Assembly (NCBI GenBank): GCA_002482005.1
Contig: DLFD01000055.1
Span: 1 to 29,881, forward strand
Reading direction: 5' to 3'
DNA: 29,881 nt
DNA from: Lachnospiraceae bacterium UBA7729
GTDB lineage: Bacteria > Bacillota > Clostridia > Lachnospirales > Lachnospiraceae
Both the position numbers and the translations under genes were made by a program. How positions within the stretch are numbered: the stretch's first letter is position 1; each line of letters starts with the position of its first letter. Below, piece after piece: positions 1 to 7,810 of this stretch. The notes beneath the pieces were generated by a model. It was not told the DNA's origin. It did not search any database and was given only the letters and a program-made list of their open reading frames with translations.

Positions 1-78
1 CGGATAGAAGAAGAGATGTTGGATTGAAGATTTTGTGTGCGGTTTTCAGGGTACGGTTTCATAGATTTTGATGATGAT

Positions 79-110
79 GATCTTCAGAGGGTTCTGAGGA
101 TCTTTTTTTT
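79..110 (+). terminator. Rho-independent terminator of a gene left of the window
   Basis: A 9-bp stem (GATCTTCAG at 79-87 with CTGAGGATC at 94-102, one G-U pair) encloses a 6-base loop and is followed directly by eight T (103-110). It points rightward, so it ends a transcript entering from outside the window and separates it from the cell-wall-binding protein gene. Confidence 0.8.
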
Positions 111-134
111 GTAAGGATACGAGCCACATGGCGC

Positions 135-164
135 TTGCATATTGATATGGATACGGCGTATCTT
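135..164 (+). promoter_or_regulatory. Possible promoter for the cell-wall-binding protein and GH3 genes
   Basis: TTGCAT (135-140), an 18-base spacer and TATCTT (159-164) form a moderate sigma-A-like promoter about 35 bases before the start codon. An inverted repeat GATAC-GGC-GTATC (150-162) overlaps the -10 element and could be an operator. Both calls rest on pattern only. Confidence 0.35.
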
Positions 165-199
165 ACAGATAACAGCGTGGATACTCGGAGGGAGATCAG

Positions 200-1546
200 A
201 TGAAGAAACTTCGTGGCCTGGTCCTTATACTGGCAGTTTCCTTTTTATTGGCAGGAGCCCGCGCCGGCGCTGCAGAAGCAGCCGGCAAAGTCAATTGGGT
301 GATGAAAGATGGGGTTTACTATGCATATAATGTGGCAAGCGGTCAGCTGATCCGAAGCAGAAGGGTTGGAAGATACTATACAAAAAAAGATGGGAGCAGA
401 GTGATCAATGCTTTCCGGAAAGGAAAGTATTATGGCTGGGACGGAAAGAGGACCAGCTTCCGGGGAGGTTTCATCCGTGCTGCAGGGAAGCTGTACTATT
501 TCAGAAACAGAAGAAAGCTGAAAGGATTTCAGAAGATCGGGAATCATCATTATTATTTTGGCAGGGAAGGGGATGCCCTGACGGGTCCTGTAAAGGTCGG
601 GAAGGCATACCGGATGTTCCTTGTTAACGGGCGCATGGCAGAGAAGAATGGCTGGGTGAATCTCGGGAACAGGAAGTATTATGTCAGGAATCATGGGTTC
701 CTGAGTTTTGGCTTTATCAGGAAGGACGGTAAAACATATTACCAGACGAAAGATAAAGGTATTCTGACAGGCAGTCATAGGATCTCCGGCAGAGAATACT
801 ACTTTAACGAAAGCGGAGTACTCTCGAAGAAAGCCAGGTCACCGGTCAGTGATAAGGCACCTGTAAGACCGGGATCTATGGGAAGATATGAAGATCTTCT
901 TTTCTTTACCAGATATGAATCCGGGGACGAAGCTTACGGGCAGGCAGGAGGAGATCACGGGAAAGCTTACGGAAAATACCAGTTTGATTATCGATATTCT
1001 CTGATTCCCCTTCTTAAGTATTGCTACAGGAAAGATCCGTCCGTCTGCAGAGAGTTCAAGGTATTTCTGAATCTTAAATCCGGAGACAGGAGGCTGATCG
1101 CCGGAAACAGGAAACCGATCAGAGAAGCAGGTATTTCAGATGCTGCTGCAAAGAAACAGTCCTGGGATCTTGCTGTCGCCTGGAAGAAAGTATACAGGCG
1201 CGATCCGAAGTCTTTCCGGAAGTGGCAGGATGAGTACGCCATGAGCACCTATTATATGCCGGTGCAGAATTACCTGGCTTCAAGAGGCATTCACCTGAAG
1301 GGCAGATCTTATGTGGAGAGAGGTGCAGTCTACAGCTATGCTATCCAGTCAGGCAGCTACTCTGCGCAGATGGCTGTCCTTGCTCTTGGCATTACAGATG
1401 CTATATCTTCCAGGGATTTTCTGGAAAGGCTGTATGATTACAGGTGGAAAGACAGATCAGGGTGGAATAAGAATCCTCTGTTCCTTTCCCGTTTCAGACA
1501 GGAAAAGGAGGAGGCAATGTCGATCCTGAAGGGGATCGGCGGATAA
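200..1546 (+). CDS. Secreted cell-wall-binding-repeat protein with lysozyme-like C-terminal domain
   Basis: 448 residues. The start follows GGAGGGAGATCAG at good spacing. Residues 1-28 form a signal peptide (MKK-R, hydrophobic core, AGA/AEA cleavage region). Residues about 30-215 hold roughly eight aromatic/Gly repeats of the choline/glucan-binding type (W-V..DG.YY, G.KYY, GKLYYF, NRKYYV, GKTYY, GREYYF), known to bind teichoic acid, glucan or peptidoglycan. Residues about 228-445 resemble the lysozyme-like domain found at the C-termini of VgrG-3-type proteins and some phage hydrolases: RYESGDEAYG supplies a candidate catalytic Glu and GKAYGKYQFD matches the family signature. The protein is therefore likely an exported wall-associated hydrolase or adhesin. 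It shares an operon with the GH3 gene, which starts 20 bases after its stop. The hydrolase role is inferred; the repeat and signal-peptide calls are firmer. Confidence 0.75.
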   Translation: MKKLRGLVLILAVSFLLAGARAGAAEAAGKVNWVMKDGVYYAYNVASGQLIRSRRVGRYYTKKDGSRVINAFRKGKYYGWDGKRTSFRGGFIRAAGKLYYFRNRRKLKGFQKIGNHHYYFGREGDALTGPVKVGKAYRMFLVNGRMAEKNGWVNLGNRKYYVRNHGFLSFGFIRKDGKTYYQTKDKGILTGSHRISGREYYFNESGVLSKKARSPVSDKAPVRPGSMGRYEDLLFFTRYESGDEAYGQAGGDHGKAYGKYQFDYRYSLIPLLKYCYRKDPSVCREFKVFLNLKSGDRRLIAGNRKPIREAGISDAAAKKQSWDLAVAWKKVYRRDPKSFRKWQDEYAMSTYYMPVQNYLASRGIHLKGRSYVERGAVYSYAIQSGSYSAQMAVLALGITDAISSRDFLERLYDYRWKDRSGWNKNPLFLSRFRQEKEEAMSILKGIGG

Positions 1547-1566
1547 AAAGGAAGATGGAGGGAATC

Positions 1567-3672
1567 ATGAACAGAAAAACAGCACGGGAAATGGCAGAAA
1601 GTTTAGTCAGCCAGATGACCATGAAAGAGATGCTGTCTCAGCTGGTCTACGATGCTCCTGCAGTGGAACGCCTGAATATTCCTGCATATAACTGGTGGAA
1701 TGAGGCACTGCATGGAGTAGCCCGGGCAGGGACGGCAACGGTGTTTCCGCAGGCGATCGGTCTCGGAGCAACATTTGACCGGAAACTGATCGGGGAGATA
1801 GCGGATACCATCGCAACGGAAGGAAGAGCCAAGTATAATGTGCAGGCAGAACAGGGAGACCGCGACATCTACAAGGGACTGACCTTCTGGTCTCCGAACG
1901 TCAATATCTTCCGGGATCCTCGCTGGGGACGCGGTCACGAGACTTACGGTGAGGACCCCTATCTGACCGGAGAACTGGGAAAGGCCTTTGTGAAAGGGCT
2001 GCAGGGGGATGGAGAGACCATGAAAGCGGCTGCCTGCGCGAAACATTTTGCAGTCCACAGCGGACCGGAGGGGGAAAGACACCGTTTCGACGCCAAGGCA
2101 AGCAAGAAGGATCTCTGGGAGACTTATCTGCCTGCTTTCCGGAAGCTTATTCAGGATGCGGATGTCGAGGGCGTCATGGGAGCCTACAACCGCCTTCTGG
2201 GAGAGCCTTGCTGCGGCAGCCGCTTTCTGCAGCATATCCTGAGGGATGAATGGGGATTTGAAGGATATTTTGTCTCCGACTGCTGGGCGATCCGGGATTT
2301 CTATGAATCTCACAAGGTTTCGAAGAATGCCGAGGATGCTGCGGCGCTTGCCATGAGAGAGGGATGTGACCTTAACTGCGGCTGCAGCTATCATTCGCTC
2401 GGGGAGGCTGTCTCAAAGGGGAAGGTCTCCAAAGAGAGGATCCGGGAAGCAGCTGTAAGGCTGTTCACAACAAGATACCTGCTTGGGATCATGCCTGGGC
2501 AGAAGAGTGAGTTTGATGGCATCGGCTATGATCAGGTTGCATCAGAGGAGCACCTTCTGCTCAGCCGCAGGGCAGCGGAGGAGAGCATCGTCCTTCTGAA
2601 GAATGACGGGATCCTTCCGCTTGAGAAAGACCAGATCCGCTCCATAGCGGTCATCGGACCGAATGCGGACAGCTGTAAGGCTCTGATCGGCAATTATCAT
2701 GGAACGGCATCTCATCCGGTGACAGTTCTGGAGGGAATCCGGAATTATGCAGGACCTGGGACAAGGATCTATTACTCGGAAGGCTGCGATATCCGGAATA
2801 ACCGCGTTGAAAACCTTGCCAAGCCGGATGACCGGATCTCAGAGGCAGTCGCCTGCGCAAAGATGAGTGATCTGGTGGTTCTCTGTGTCGGGCTGGACGA
2901 GACTCTGGAAGGAGAAGAAGGCGATACCGGAAACTCCTATGCATCCGGAGACAAGATGGACCTGCTTCTTCCGGCTTCTCAGAGGAGATTGATGGAAGCT
3001 CTTGCGAAGACAGGAAAGAAGATGATCGTTCTGCTGATGGCTGGAAGTGACCTGGATCTTTCCTTTGCTGCTGAACATGCCAATGCAGTCCTGGACCTCT
3101 TCTACAGCGGTGAGATGGGAGGAGAGGCACTGGCCAGGATCCTGTTCGGAGAAGTCTCTCCGGGAGGCAAGCTGCCGGTAACCTTCTATGAAAGCCTTGA
3201 TGACCTTCCTGAATTTACTGACTATTCCATGGAAGGAAGAACCTATCGTTATCTGAGGAAATCTGCCCAGTATCCGTTCGGATATGGTCTTACGTATGGA
3301 AAACTGCATGCGGTATCCTTTACTGTCCGTAAGGGGGAAGATGGTCTTCCGGAAGCAGAAGTCCTGGTCAGAAATGATGGAGAGCGCGCAGCTTCCGATG
3401 TCCTTCAGCTGTATATCCACGCGGACGGAGCGAAGGATGAACAGAGAAACTGGGGACTTTGCGGATTTGAGCGCGTCTGCCTGAAGCCGGGAGAAGAGAA
3501 AAAGCTGCACATCAGGATCGATGAAGAGGCTCTGCTGACGGTAAATCAGGATGGAGAGGCTGTCAGAGAGACAGATACCTGGTCATTCTACGCCGGATTC
3601 AGCCAGCCGGACCCGCTCAGTGAAAGCCTGACCGGTTTCAAGGTCCTGCGGGAAGTCTATCAGGAAAACTGA
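1567..3672 (+). CDS. Glycoside hydrolase family 3 (beta-xylosidase/beta-glucosidase type)
   Basis: 701 residues from the ATG at 1567. This start is chosen over an in-frame ATG at 1555 because GGAGGG (1557-1562) lies just before it. No signal peptide, so cytoplasmic. The N-terminal TIM barrel carries NWWNEALHGVA, SPNVNIFRDPRWGRG.ETYGEDP, AAACAKHFAVHSGPEGERH and EGYFVSDCWAIRDF, with the catalytic nucleophile Asp238. The second alpha/beta domain has SIVLLKNDG.LPL, VAVIGPNAD, LEGEEGD (where the acid/base of this group is expected) and GEMGGEALARILFGEVSPGGKLPVTF; a fibronectin-III-like domain (PFGYGLTYG onward) closes it. The NWWNEALHG and VSDCWAI forms are those of bacterial and plant beta-xylosidases more than classical beta-glucosidases. 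It releases terminal beta-linked xylose, arabinose or glucose; the exact sugar cannot be read from sequence. Confidence 0.9.
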   Translation: MNRKTAREMAESLVSQMTMKEMLSQLVYDAPAVERLNIPAYNWWNEALHGVARAGTATVFPQAIGLGATFDRKLIGEIADTIATEGRAKYNVQAEQGDRDIYKGLTFWSPNVNIFRDPRWGRGHETYGEDPYLTGELGKAFVKGLQGDGETMKAAACAKHFAVHSGPEGERHRFDAKASKKDLWETYLPAFRKLIQDADVEGVMGAYNRLLGEPCCGSRFLQHILRDEWGFEGYFVSDCWAIRDFYESHKVSKNAEDAAALAMREGCDLNCGCSYHSLGEAVSKGKVSKERIREAAVRLFTTRYLLGIMPGQKSEFDGIGYDQVASEEHLLLSRRAAEESIVLLKNDGILPLEKDQIRSIAVIGPNADSCKALIGNYHGTASHPVTVLEGIRNYAGPGTRIYYSEGCDIRNNRVENLAKPDDRISEAVACAKMSDLVVLCVGLDETLEGEEGDTGNSYASGDKMDLLLPASQRRLMEALAKTGKKMIVLLMAGSDLDLSFAAEHANAVLDLFYSGEMGGEALARILFGEVSPGGKLPVTFYESLDDLPEFTDYSMEGRTYRYLRKSAQYPFGYGLTYGKLHAVSFTVRKGEDGLPEAEVLVRNDGERAASDVLQLYIHADGAKDEQRNWGLCGFERVCLKPGEEKKLHIRIDEEALLTVNQDGEAVRETDTWSFYAGFSQPDPLSESLTGFKVLREVYQEN

Positions 3673-3684
3673 AAGAGTAAGGAG

Positions 3685-3722
3685 AAGGGAATCTGCCGGA
3701 AAAGCAGATTCCCTTTCTTCTT
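3685..3722 (+). terminator. Terminator after the GH3 gene
   Basis: A perfect 12-bp stem (AAGGGAATCTGC at 3685-3696 with GCAGATTCCCTT at 3704-3715) is followed by a T/C-rich tract (TCTTCTTC), 13 bases after the GH3 stop. It ends the two-gene transcript before the opposing tRNA. Confidence 0.8.
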
Positions 3723-3740
3723 CACATATTATCAGAATAC

Positions 3741-3770
3741 AAAAAAACCATCCTTGAAAAAGGATGGTTT
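3741..3770 (-). terminator. Terminator of tRNA-Leu
   Basis: An 11-bp stem (AAACCATCCTT at 3745-3755 with AAGGATGGTTT at 3760-3770) carries a four-base loop (GAAA on the + strand, TTTC on the transcribed strand). Read on the minus strand it ends in seven T (complement of 3741-3747), four bases beyond the 3' end of the tRNA. Confidence 0.85.
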
Positions 3771-3774
3771 TCCG

Positions 3775-3859
3775 TGCAGAAGATGGGACTTGAACCCACA
3801 TGACCTTAACGATCACAGGCACCTGAAGCCTGCGCGTCTGCCAATTCCGCCACTTCTGC
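3775..3859 (-). tRNA. tRNA-Leu(CAG)
   Basis: On the minus strand the 85-base cloverleaf begins GCAGAAG and closes with CTTCTGC plus discriminator A, a perfect 7-bp acceptor stem. The D-arm has the class II form (GGCGGAATTGGCAGACGCG). The anticodon stem CAGGC/GCCTG holds loop TTCAGGT, giving anticodon CAG. A long variable arm follows, and the T-arm loop is TTCAAGT. CCA is not encoded; the next bases are CGG. It is transcribed alone, with its own promoter and terminator. Confidence 0.95.
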
Positions 3860-3893
3860 GTCTTTGTCATCTGCTTTTCAGCTGACGAACGTT

Positions 3894-3922
3894 ATCATAA
3901 CAATTCAGGAGGCGGTTGTCAA
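3894..3922 (-). promoter_or_regulatory. Promoter of tRNA-Leu
   Basis: On the minus strand TTGACA (complement of 3917-3922), an exact 17-base spacer and TATGAT (complement of 3894-3899) form a near-consensus sigma-A promoter about 35 bases before the mature tRNA 5' end. Confidence 0.85.
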
Positions 3923-3996
3923 CATATAATTTCAAATTTTTCTGAACCATATTTTGAACCTTTTTTTGAAAAAAAACCCGGGAAGGTTTTCAATTC

Positions 3997-4025
3997 TTGA
4001 CAAGCTTATTTTTTGGGTTTATTGT
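3997..4025 (+). promoter_or_regulatory. Promoter of the LCP-family gene
   Basis: TTGACA (3997-4002), a 17-base spacer and TATTGT (4020-4025) lie about 85 bases before the start codon. The leader contains an inverted repeat GCCTGAA (4038-4044) / TTCAGGC (4060-4066) that could fold into a hairpin; its role is unknown. The AT-rich stretch 3923-3996, between this promoter and the tRNA promoter, shows no gene. Confidence 0.7.
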
Positions 4026-4108
4026 TGAAAGGCTAATGCCTGAAGTATATTATGCCATATTCAGGCTCTCTGCAGGCAATCATGAGTTGAAAAGTTGGGA
4101 GAATTCAG

Positions 4109-5398
4109 ATGTCAAGAAAAGAGATTGACAATCCGCTGATGACAGAGCCGACCGGACCTAGCTGGGGAAAGATCTTCGGGATCATACTGATCGTTCTTCT
4201 GGCAGTCGTTGCAGCGGGTGGTGTCGGAATCTATTTCTATGGTCACAGCCTGATCGAAAGGGCCAATTTCGTCGCTGATGACGATGTCAAACAGCTTGAG
4301 ACCCTTCCGGAGGAAGCATACGAGGAAGTCAGTACCGAGGCGGAGGCTGCAGGACCTGTCCTGAATGAATCTGAACTCGAGAATCTGCACCAGCAGATGA
4401 ACAAGGAGAATTCAGCTGTTGATACGATCATGAACTCAGACGTCTATAACGTTCTCCTCTGCGGAGTCGACCGCCGTGACAAGACATGGAACGGCAACTC
4501 TGACAGTATGATGCTCGTATCGCTGAATAATGAGAAGAAGAGAGTAAGCGTTATCTCCCTGATGCGTGACACCTATGTTGCCATCCCGGGCCATGACTAC
4601 AATAAGCTGAACTCGGCTTACGCTTACGGCGGCGGACCGCTTCTTCTTCAGACGGTAAGAGATAACTACAAGATCGATGTCAACCGCTACGGTGCAGTCG
4701 ATTTCATGGATATGGTCGATGTGATCGATGACATGGGCGGCGTCGAGCTGACATGGACGGATCAGGAAGTAGAAGTAGCGAACGGCTATATGATCGATAT
4801 GTGCCAGAATGTTCTGGATATCCCGTACGAGGAGCATCTTCTTCCTGGAGGCGGCACCTACAACTGTGACGGCGTTCAGGCGGTAGCCTATTCGAGAAAC
4901 CGTTTCGTAGGAAACTCCGACTATACACGAACTCAGAGACAGCGTTATGTCATCTCTCAGATGGTGGAGAGGCTCAAGTCGATGAGCGCAGCCGAGATGG
5001 TCTCCTTCGTCACGAAGGCGCTTCCGCTCGTTACTCATAATATTCCGGAGAATGAGATCTGGGACCTTGTGAGTGATGCTCCGGAACTTCTGAAGTATGA
5101 TTACGTCCAGGACCGTGTTCCTTATGATAACCTCTACGAGGTTGTGGATGTGGATGGACAGGGTATGCTCGTGCCTGACTGGGATGACACGATCGATCAG
5201 ATGCAGGAGACGATCTACGGCGATGGAGCGGCAAGCAAGAACGCTGACAATGATCCGAAGAACAGCCATGAGAATGAGACAGAGTTCACGGACGAATACA
5301 TGCAGCTGACTGGCGGGACCGGAACCCTGTTCAAGGACGGATATCCGACCGGTGAGTCGGAAGAAGCCGGAGACGGAAGTTCCGACGACGCTGCCTGA
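4109..5398 (+). CDS. LytR-CpsA-Psr (LCP) family cell-wall glycopolymer ligase
   Basis: 429 residues, starting after GGGAGAATTCAG. A short cytoplasmic N-terminus is followed by one membrane segment (about residues 15-38), so the catalytic domain lies outside. LCP enzymes transfer teichoic acids or other glycopolymers from a lipid carrier to peptidoglycan. Family motifs are clear: VLLCGVDRR, NSDSMMLVSL (Asp132), ISLMRDTYVAIPGHDYNKLNSAYAYGG (Arg153, Asp154), AVDFMDMVDVIDDMGGVEL, and YSRNRFVGNSDYTRTQRQR. The C-terminus beyond about residue 375 is an acidic, Gly/Ser-rich and probably disordered tail. It is a single-gene transcript with its own promoter and a terminator downstream. Which polymer it attaches cannot be told from sequence. 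Confidence 0.92.
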   Translation: MSRKEIDNPLMTEPTGPSWGKIFGIILIVLLAVVAAGGVGIYFYGHSLIERANFVADDDVKQLETLPEEAYEEVSTEAEAAGPVLNESELENLHQQMNKENSAVDTIMNSDVYNVLLCGVDRRDKTWNGNSDSMMLVSLNNEKKRVSVISLMRDTYVAIPGHDYNKLNSAYAYGGGPLLLQTVRDNYKIDVNRYGAVDFMDMVDVIDDMGGVELTWTDQEVEVANGYMIDMCQNVLDIPYEEHLLPGGGTYNCDGVQAVAYSRNRFVGNSDYTRTQRQRYVISQMVERLKSMSAAEMVSFVTKALPLVTHNIPENEIWDLVSDAPELLKYDYVQDRVPYDNLYEVVDVDGQGMLVPDWDDTIDQMQETIYGDGAASKNADNDPKNSHENETEFTDEYMQLTGGTGTLFKDGYPTGESEEAGDGSSDDAA

Positions 5399-5424
5399 GG
5401 ACAGCTGAATAAGACCGAACCAGC

Positions 5425-5478
5425 CCCCCTTTCGCTGGATGTTCCGAACAGGACATTCTGAGATGAAAGGGGGTTTTT
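5425..5478 (+). terminator. Terminator after the LCP-family gene
   Basis: CCCCCTTTC (5425-5433) pairs with GAAAGGGGG (5465-5473), followed by TTTTT. The long loop contains a smaller hairpin (ATGT...ACAT around 5439-5456). Confidence 0.75.
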
Positions 5479-5494
5479 CATCCCATAGGATGCA

Positions 5495-5520
5495 AGAAGG
5501 CCGCCAGTGGCGGCCTTTTT
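5495..5520. terminator. Bidirectional terminator hairpin, copy 1
   Basis: AAGGCCGCC (5497-5505), loop AGT and GGCGGCCTT (5509-5517), followed by further T on the + strand. On the minus strand the stem ends in a shorter T tract broken by one C. It lies between the converging LCP gene and asnA. Confidence 0.7.
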
Positions 5521-5530
5521 CTATACCAAA

Positions 5531-5567
5531 GTATGCAAAAAGGCTGCCAGTGGCAGGCTTTTTGTAT
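5531..5567. terminator. Bidirectional terminator hairpin, copy 2
   Basis: AAAAAGGCTGCC-AGT-GGCAGGCTTTTT forms a stem with one mismatch and T tracts in both directions. It is nearly the same sequence as the hairpin about 40 bases to its left. As the element closest to the asnA stop, it probably terminates asnA. Confidence 0.7.
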
Positions 5568-5588
5568 GATTTCTGATACCAGAGAGGA

Positions 5589-6602
5589 TCAAAGGAGCGG
5601 AATACCGGCACGTTCACATGCGTCCCTGGTCGTCTGGTCCCATACGGATACCTGAACCTCACCGATGTGAGCAGAACCAAGGATCAGCATGCAGAGCCGG
5701 CTCTGACCGATGCCTCCGCCGATCGTGTACGGAAGTTCTCCAGCGAGCAGCGCCTTATGGAAAGGAAGAAAGCGACGGTCGTCGCATCCTGCTTCGGTCA
5801 GCTGACGGTCCAGACTTTCCGGGCTTACACGGATGCCCATGGAAGACAGTTCGTAGCTGATCCCCAGGGTGTTGTTCCAGAAGAGGATATCTCCGTTCAG
5901 GTCCCAGTCATCGTAGTCCGGAGCCCTTCCGTCATGAGGCTTTCCGGAGCGGAGCCTGCGGCCGATCTGCATGAGGAATGTTGTGCCGTGCTCACGGACG
6001 AATGCATTCTCGCGCTGCTTCGGTGTCAGATCCGGGTACATGTCCTCCAGCTCCTGGGCTCTGACGAAGGTGACCTCCGGGGTGTGGAGCGGCAGCTCGT
6101 AAAGAGCCGGGAACTGGGCGCGCAGGCTCATCTCTGTCGCACATACTGCGGATACGATCGCCTGTACGGTCTGTTTCAGATATTCCTCATTGCGGTCTTC
6201 CTTGCGGATCACTTTCTCCCAGTCCCACTGGTCGACATAGATCGAGTGGAGATTATCAAGTTCCTCGTCACGGCGGATGGCATTCATATCCGTGTAGAGA
6301 CCCTTGCCGACGCGGAAGCCATAATCTTTCAGGGCCATGCGCTTCCACTTGGCAAGCGACTGGACAACCTGTGCTTCAGTGCCTGTGTCCTTGATGTCAA
6401 ATGTGACTTTCCGCTCGTATCCGTTCAGGTCATCGTTCAGGCCTGTGGACGCCTCCAGAAACAGCGGGGCGGATACGCGGTGCAGCTGAAGCGTGGCAGC
6501 CAGTGTGTCGGCAAACTGGCGCTTGATCACACCGATCGCCTTCTGGGTGTCGTACTGGGACAGAAGCGGGTGGTATCCGTCCGGTATGATAATATGACTC
6601 AT
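5589..6602 (-). CDS. asnA: Aspartate--ammonia ligase (asparagine synthetase A)
   Basis: 337 residues, close to the usual 330-340. It makes asparagine from aspartate, ammonia and ATP in the cytoplasm. The protein has the class II aminoacyl-tRNA-synthetase-like fold. Characteristic AsnA stretches are visible from the N-terminus: QKAIGVIKRQF, LQLHRVSAPLF, GLNDDLNG, VQSLAKWKRMAL, LYTDMNAIRRDE, LHSIYVDQWDWEKVI, and near the end GGGIGQSRLCMLIL and GEVQVSVW. The start is supported by AAGAGG upstream on the minus strand. It is a single-gene unit converging on the LCP gene and divergent from holA. No T-box leader is visible, as the gap to holA is only about 150 bases. Confidence 0.97.
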   Translation of the reverse strand: MSHIIIPDGYHPLLSQYDTQKAIGVIKRQFADTLAATLQLHRVSAPLFLEASTGLNDDLNGYERKVTFDIKDTGTEAQVVQSLAKWKRMALKDYGFRVGKGLYTDMNAIRRDEELDNLHSIYVDQWDWEKVIRKEDRNEEYLKQTVQAIVSAVCATEMSLRAQFPALYELPLHTPEVTFVRAQELEDMYPDLTPKQRENAFVREHGTTFLMQIGRRLRSGKPHDGRAPDYDDWDLNGDILFWNNTLGISYELSSMGIRVSPESLDRQLTEAGCDDRRFLPFHKALLAGELPYTIGGGIGQSRLCMLILGSAHIGEVQVSVWDQTTRDACERAGIPLL

Positions 6603-6652
6603 GACAGCCTCTTTTCTGTTCCCTGCACCTTGAGATTCATGGTAGAATAAAT

Positions 6653-6696
6653 ACCTGTGCAGGTGAAATATAGTAAATATTTTGACATTTCCTCAA
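6653..6696 (-). promoter_or_regulatory. Candidate asnA promoter with downstream palindrome
   Basis: On the minus strand TTGAGG (complement of 6691-6696), an 18-base spacer and TATATT (complement of 6667-6672) make a plausible promoter about 65 bases before asnA. Near the expected start of transcription lies ACCTG-TG-CAGGT (6653-6664), which could be an operator. No clear opposing promoter for holA was found; TTGACA at 6682-6687 lacks a -10 at normal distance. Confidence 0.45.
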
Positions 6697-6754
6697 TCAT
6701 ACTAGAGCTTTTTGAGGATGTAAAGACGGAAACTGAAAAAGGAGCCGGACTCTG

Positions 6755-7798
6755 ATGGCATCAAACAAGAAGAATGCACCGAATAATGAAGGGATGAAAA
6801 AACTTCAGGATGAGATGGCGAAGGGAATCTTCCACAGGGTCTATCTGTTCTTCGGAGACGAGAGGTTTCTGGTCCTTCAGTTCAGGGATAAGCTTATGAA
6901 GGAGATCGTTGCTCCGGATGACACGATGAACCTGAACATTCATAAGGAGGCAAATCCGGATGTCTCGAAAGTGATGGATGAATGCCTTTCGATGCCATTC
7001 TTTGCCGAGAGAAGGATGGTCCTTCTTCAGGATTCCGGTTATTTCTCGCCGGGAAAGGGAGCGGCAAAGGGAGATGCCCTCGAAGCGCTGATCAGGTTCA
7101 TGGATTCCATACCCGAGACGACTGTTCTTCTGTTTGTGGAGACTAAGGCAGACAAGCGAAGCAGGCTCTATAAGGCCGTGGAGAAGGCGGGGATGACGGT
7201 GGAGTTCCAGTATCCGGATGAACGGCTTCTGAGAGCATGGATCGGCCAGACATTCCGGAAGAATCACATCTCCATCGATGGCGGTGCAGTTGATCTGCTC
7301 CTTGAGCGTGCAGGCGTCAATATGTCCATGCTGGAAGCTCAGATGGAGAAGCTTATCTCGTGCGCGGGCGAGGGCGGTACCCTGACCAGACAGGATGTGG
7401 CAGCCCTGGTCACGGAAAGGCTGGAGACGAAGGTGTTTGCCGTCATGAATGCGGTTGGCCTCAGAAAGAGAAAGGAAGCAATCGACCGATACGACGAGAT
7501 GATCCAGATGAAGGAGAAGCCGGAAAGCATCCTTCCGGTACTGACAAAGGGCTTCAATCTGCTTTATCAGACCAAGTGCCTCCTTGCGGAGAACAAGAAC
7601 CGCGATCAGATGAAGAAGATGATGGGGATCAATTTCGATTTTCAGCTGAACAATTACATCACGCAGCAGAGGTATTTCACCCCGGAGCAGCTGCGCGCAG
7701 CCATAGAAGACTGTGCCGATCTGGAGCAGAAGTATAAGAGCGGAAGAATCAACGTATCTTTTGCGATCGAGGATCTCCTGATCCGATACAGCCGCTGA
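6755..7798 (+). CDS. holA: DNA polymerase III subunit delta
   Basis: 347 residues, typical length. The delta subunit is part of the clamp loader and opens the beta sliding clamp. Recognised by the family pattern: F.RVYLFFGDERFLV near the N-terminus, a 'SMPFFAERRMVLLQDSGYF' stretch, TVLLFVETKADKRSRLYKA, the AWIGQTFRKNHISIDGGAVDLL segment, and the C-terminal collar domain ending YKSGRINVSFAIEDLLIRYS. AAAGGAG lies at 6739-6744 before the ATG. It converges on hemW with only 7 bases between the stop codons, and in Clostridia it commonly sits near rpsT, as here. Confidence 0.93.
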   Translation: MASNKKNAPNNEGMKKLQDEMAKGIFHRVYLFFGDERFLVLQFRDKLMKEIVAPDDTMNLNIHKEANPDVSKVMDECLSMPFFAERRMVLLQDSGYFSPGKGAAKGDALEALIRFMDSIPETTVLLFVETKADKRSRLYKAVEKAGMTVEFQYPDERLLRAWIGQTFRKNHISIDGGAVDLLLERAGVNMSMLEAQMEKLISCAGEGGTLTRQDVAALVTERLETKVFAVMNAVGLRKRKEAIDRYDEMIQMKEKPESILPVLTKGFNLLYQTKCLLAENKNRDQMKKMMGINFDFQLNNYITQQRYFTPEQLRAAIEDCADLEQKYKSGRINVSFAIEDLLIRYSR

Positions 7799-7810
7799 GT
7801 AAAGCTCAGC
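7794..7810. repeat. Inverted repeat spanning the holA and hemW stop codons
   Basis: GCTGAG (7794-7799) and CTCAGC (7805-7810) flank a 5-base loop and include both TGA stop codons. There is no T-run directly after it, so it is at best a weak terminator in either direction. Confidence 0.4.

Noticed and set aside
3775..3859. tRNA-Leu as an integration site for a mobile element
   Set aside because: No integrase gene and no repeat of the tRNA 3' end were noticed nearby.
3583..3870. 95-codon minus-strand frame over the tRNA
   Set aside because: Its start is the translated tRNA-Leu sequence (KWRNWQTRR pattern), a familiar false gene.
4436..5680. 414-codon minus-strand frame covering the LCP gene and its terminators
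   Set aside because: It runs through three terminators and into asnA; the LCP gene on the + strand is unambiguous.
6603..6754. T-box or other amino-acid riboswitch before asnA
   Set aside because: The gap is only about 150 bases, shared with holA, and has no T-box sequence or antiterminator; only a small palindrome is present.
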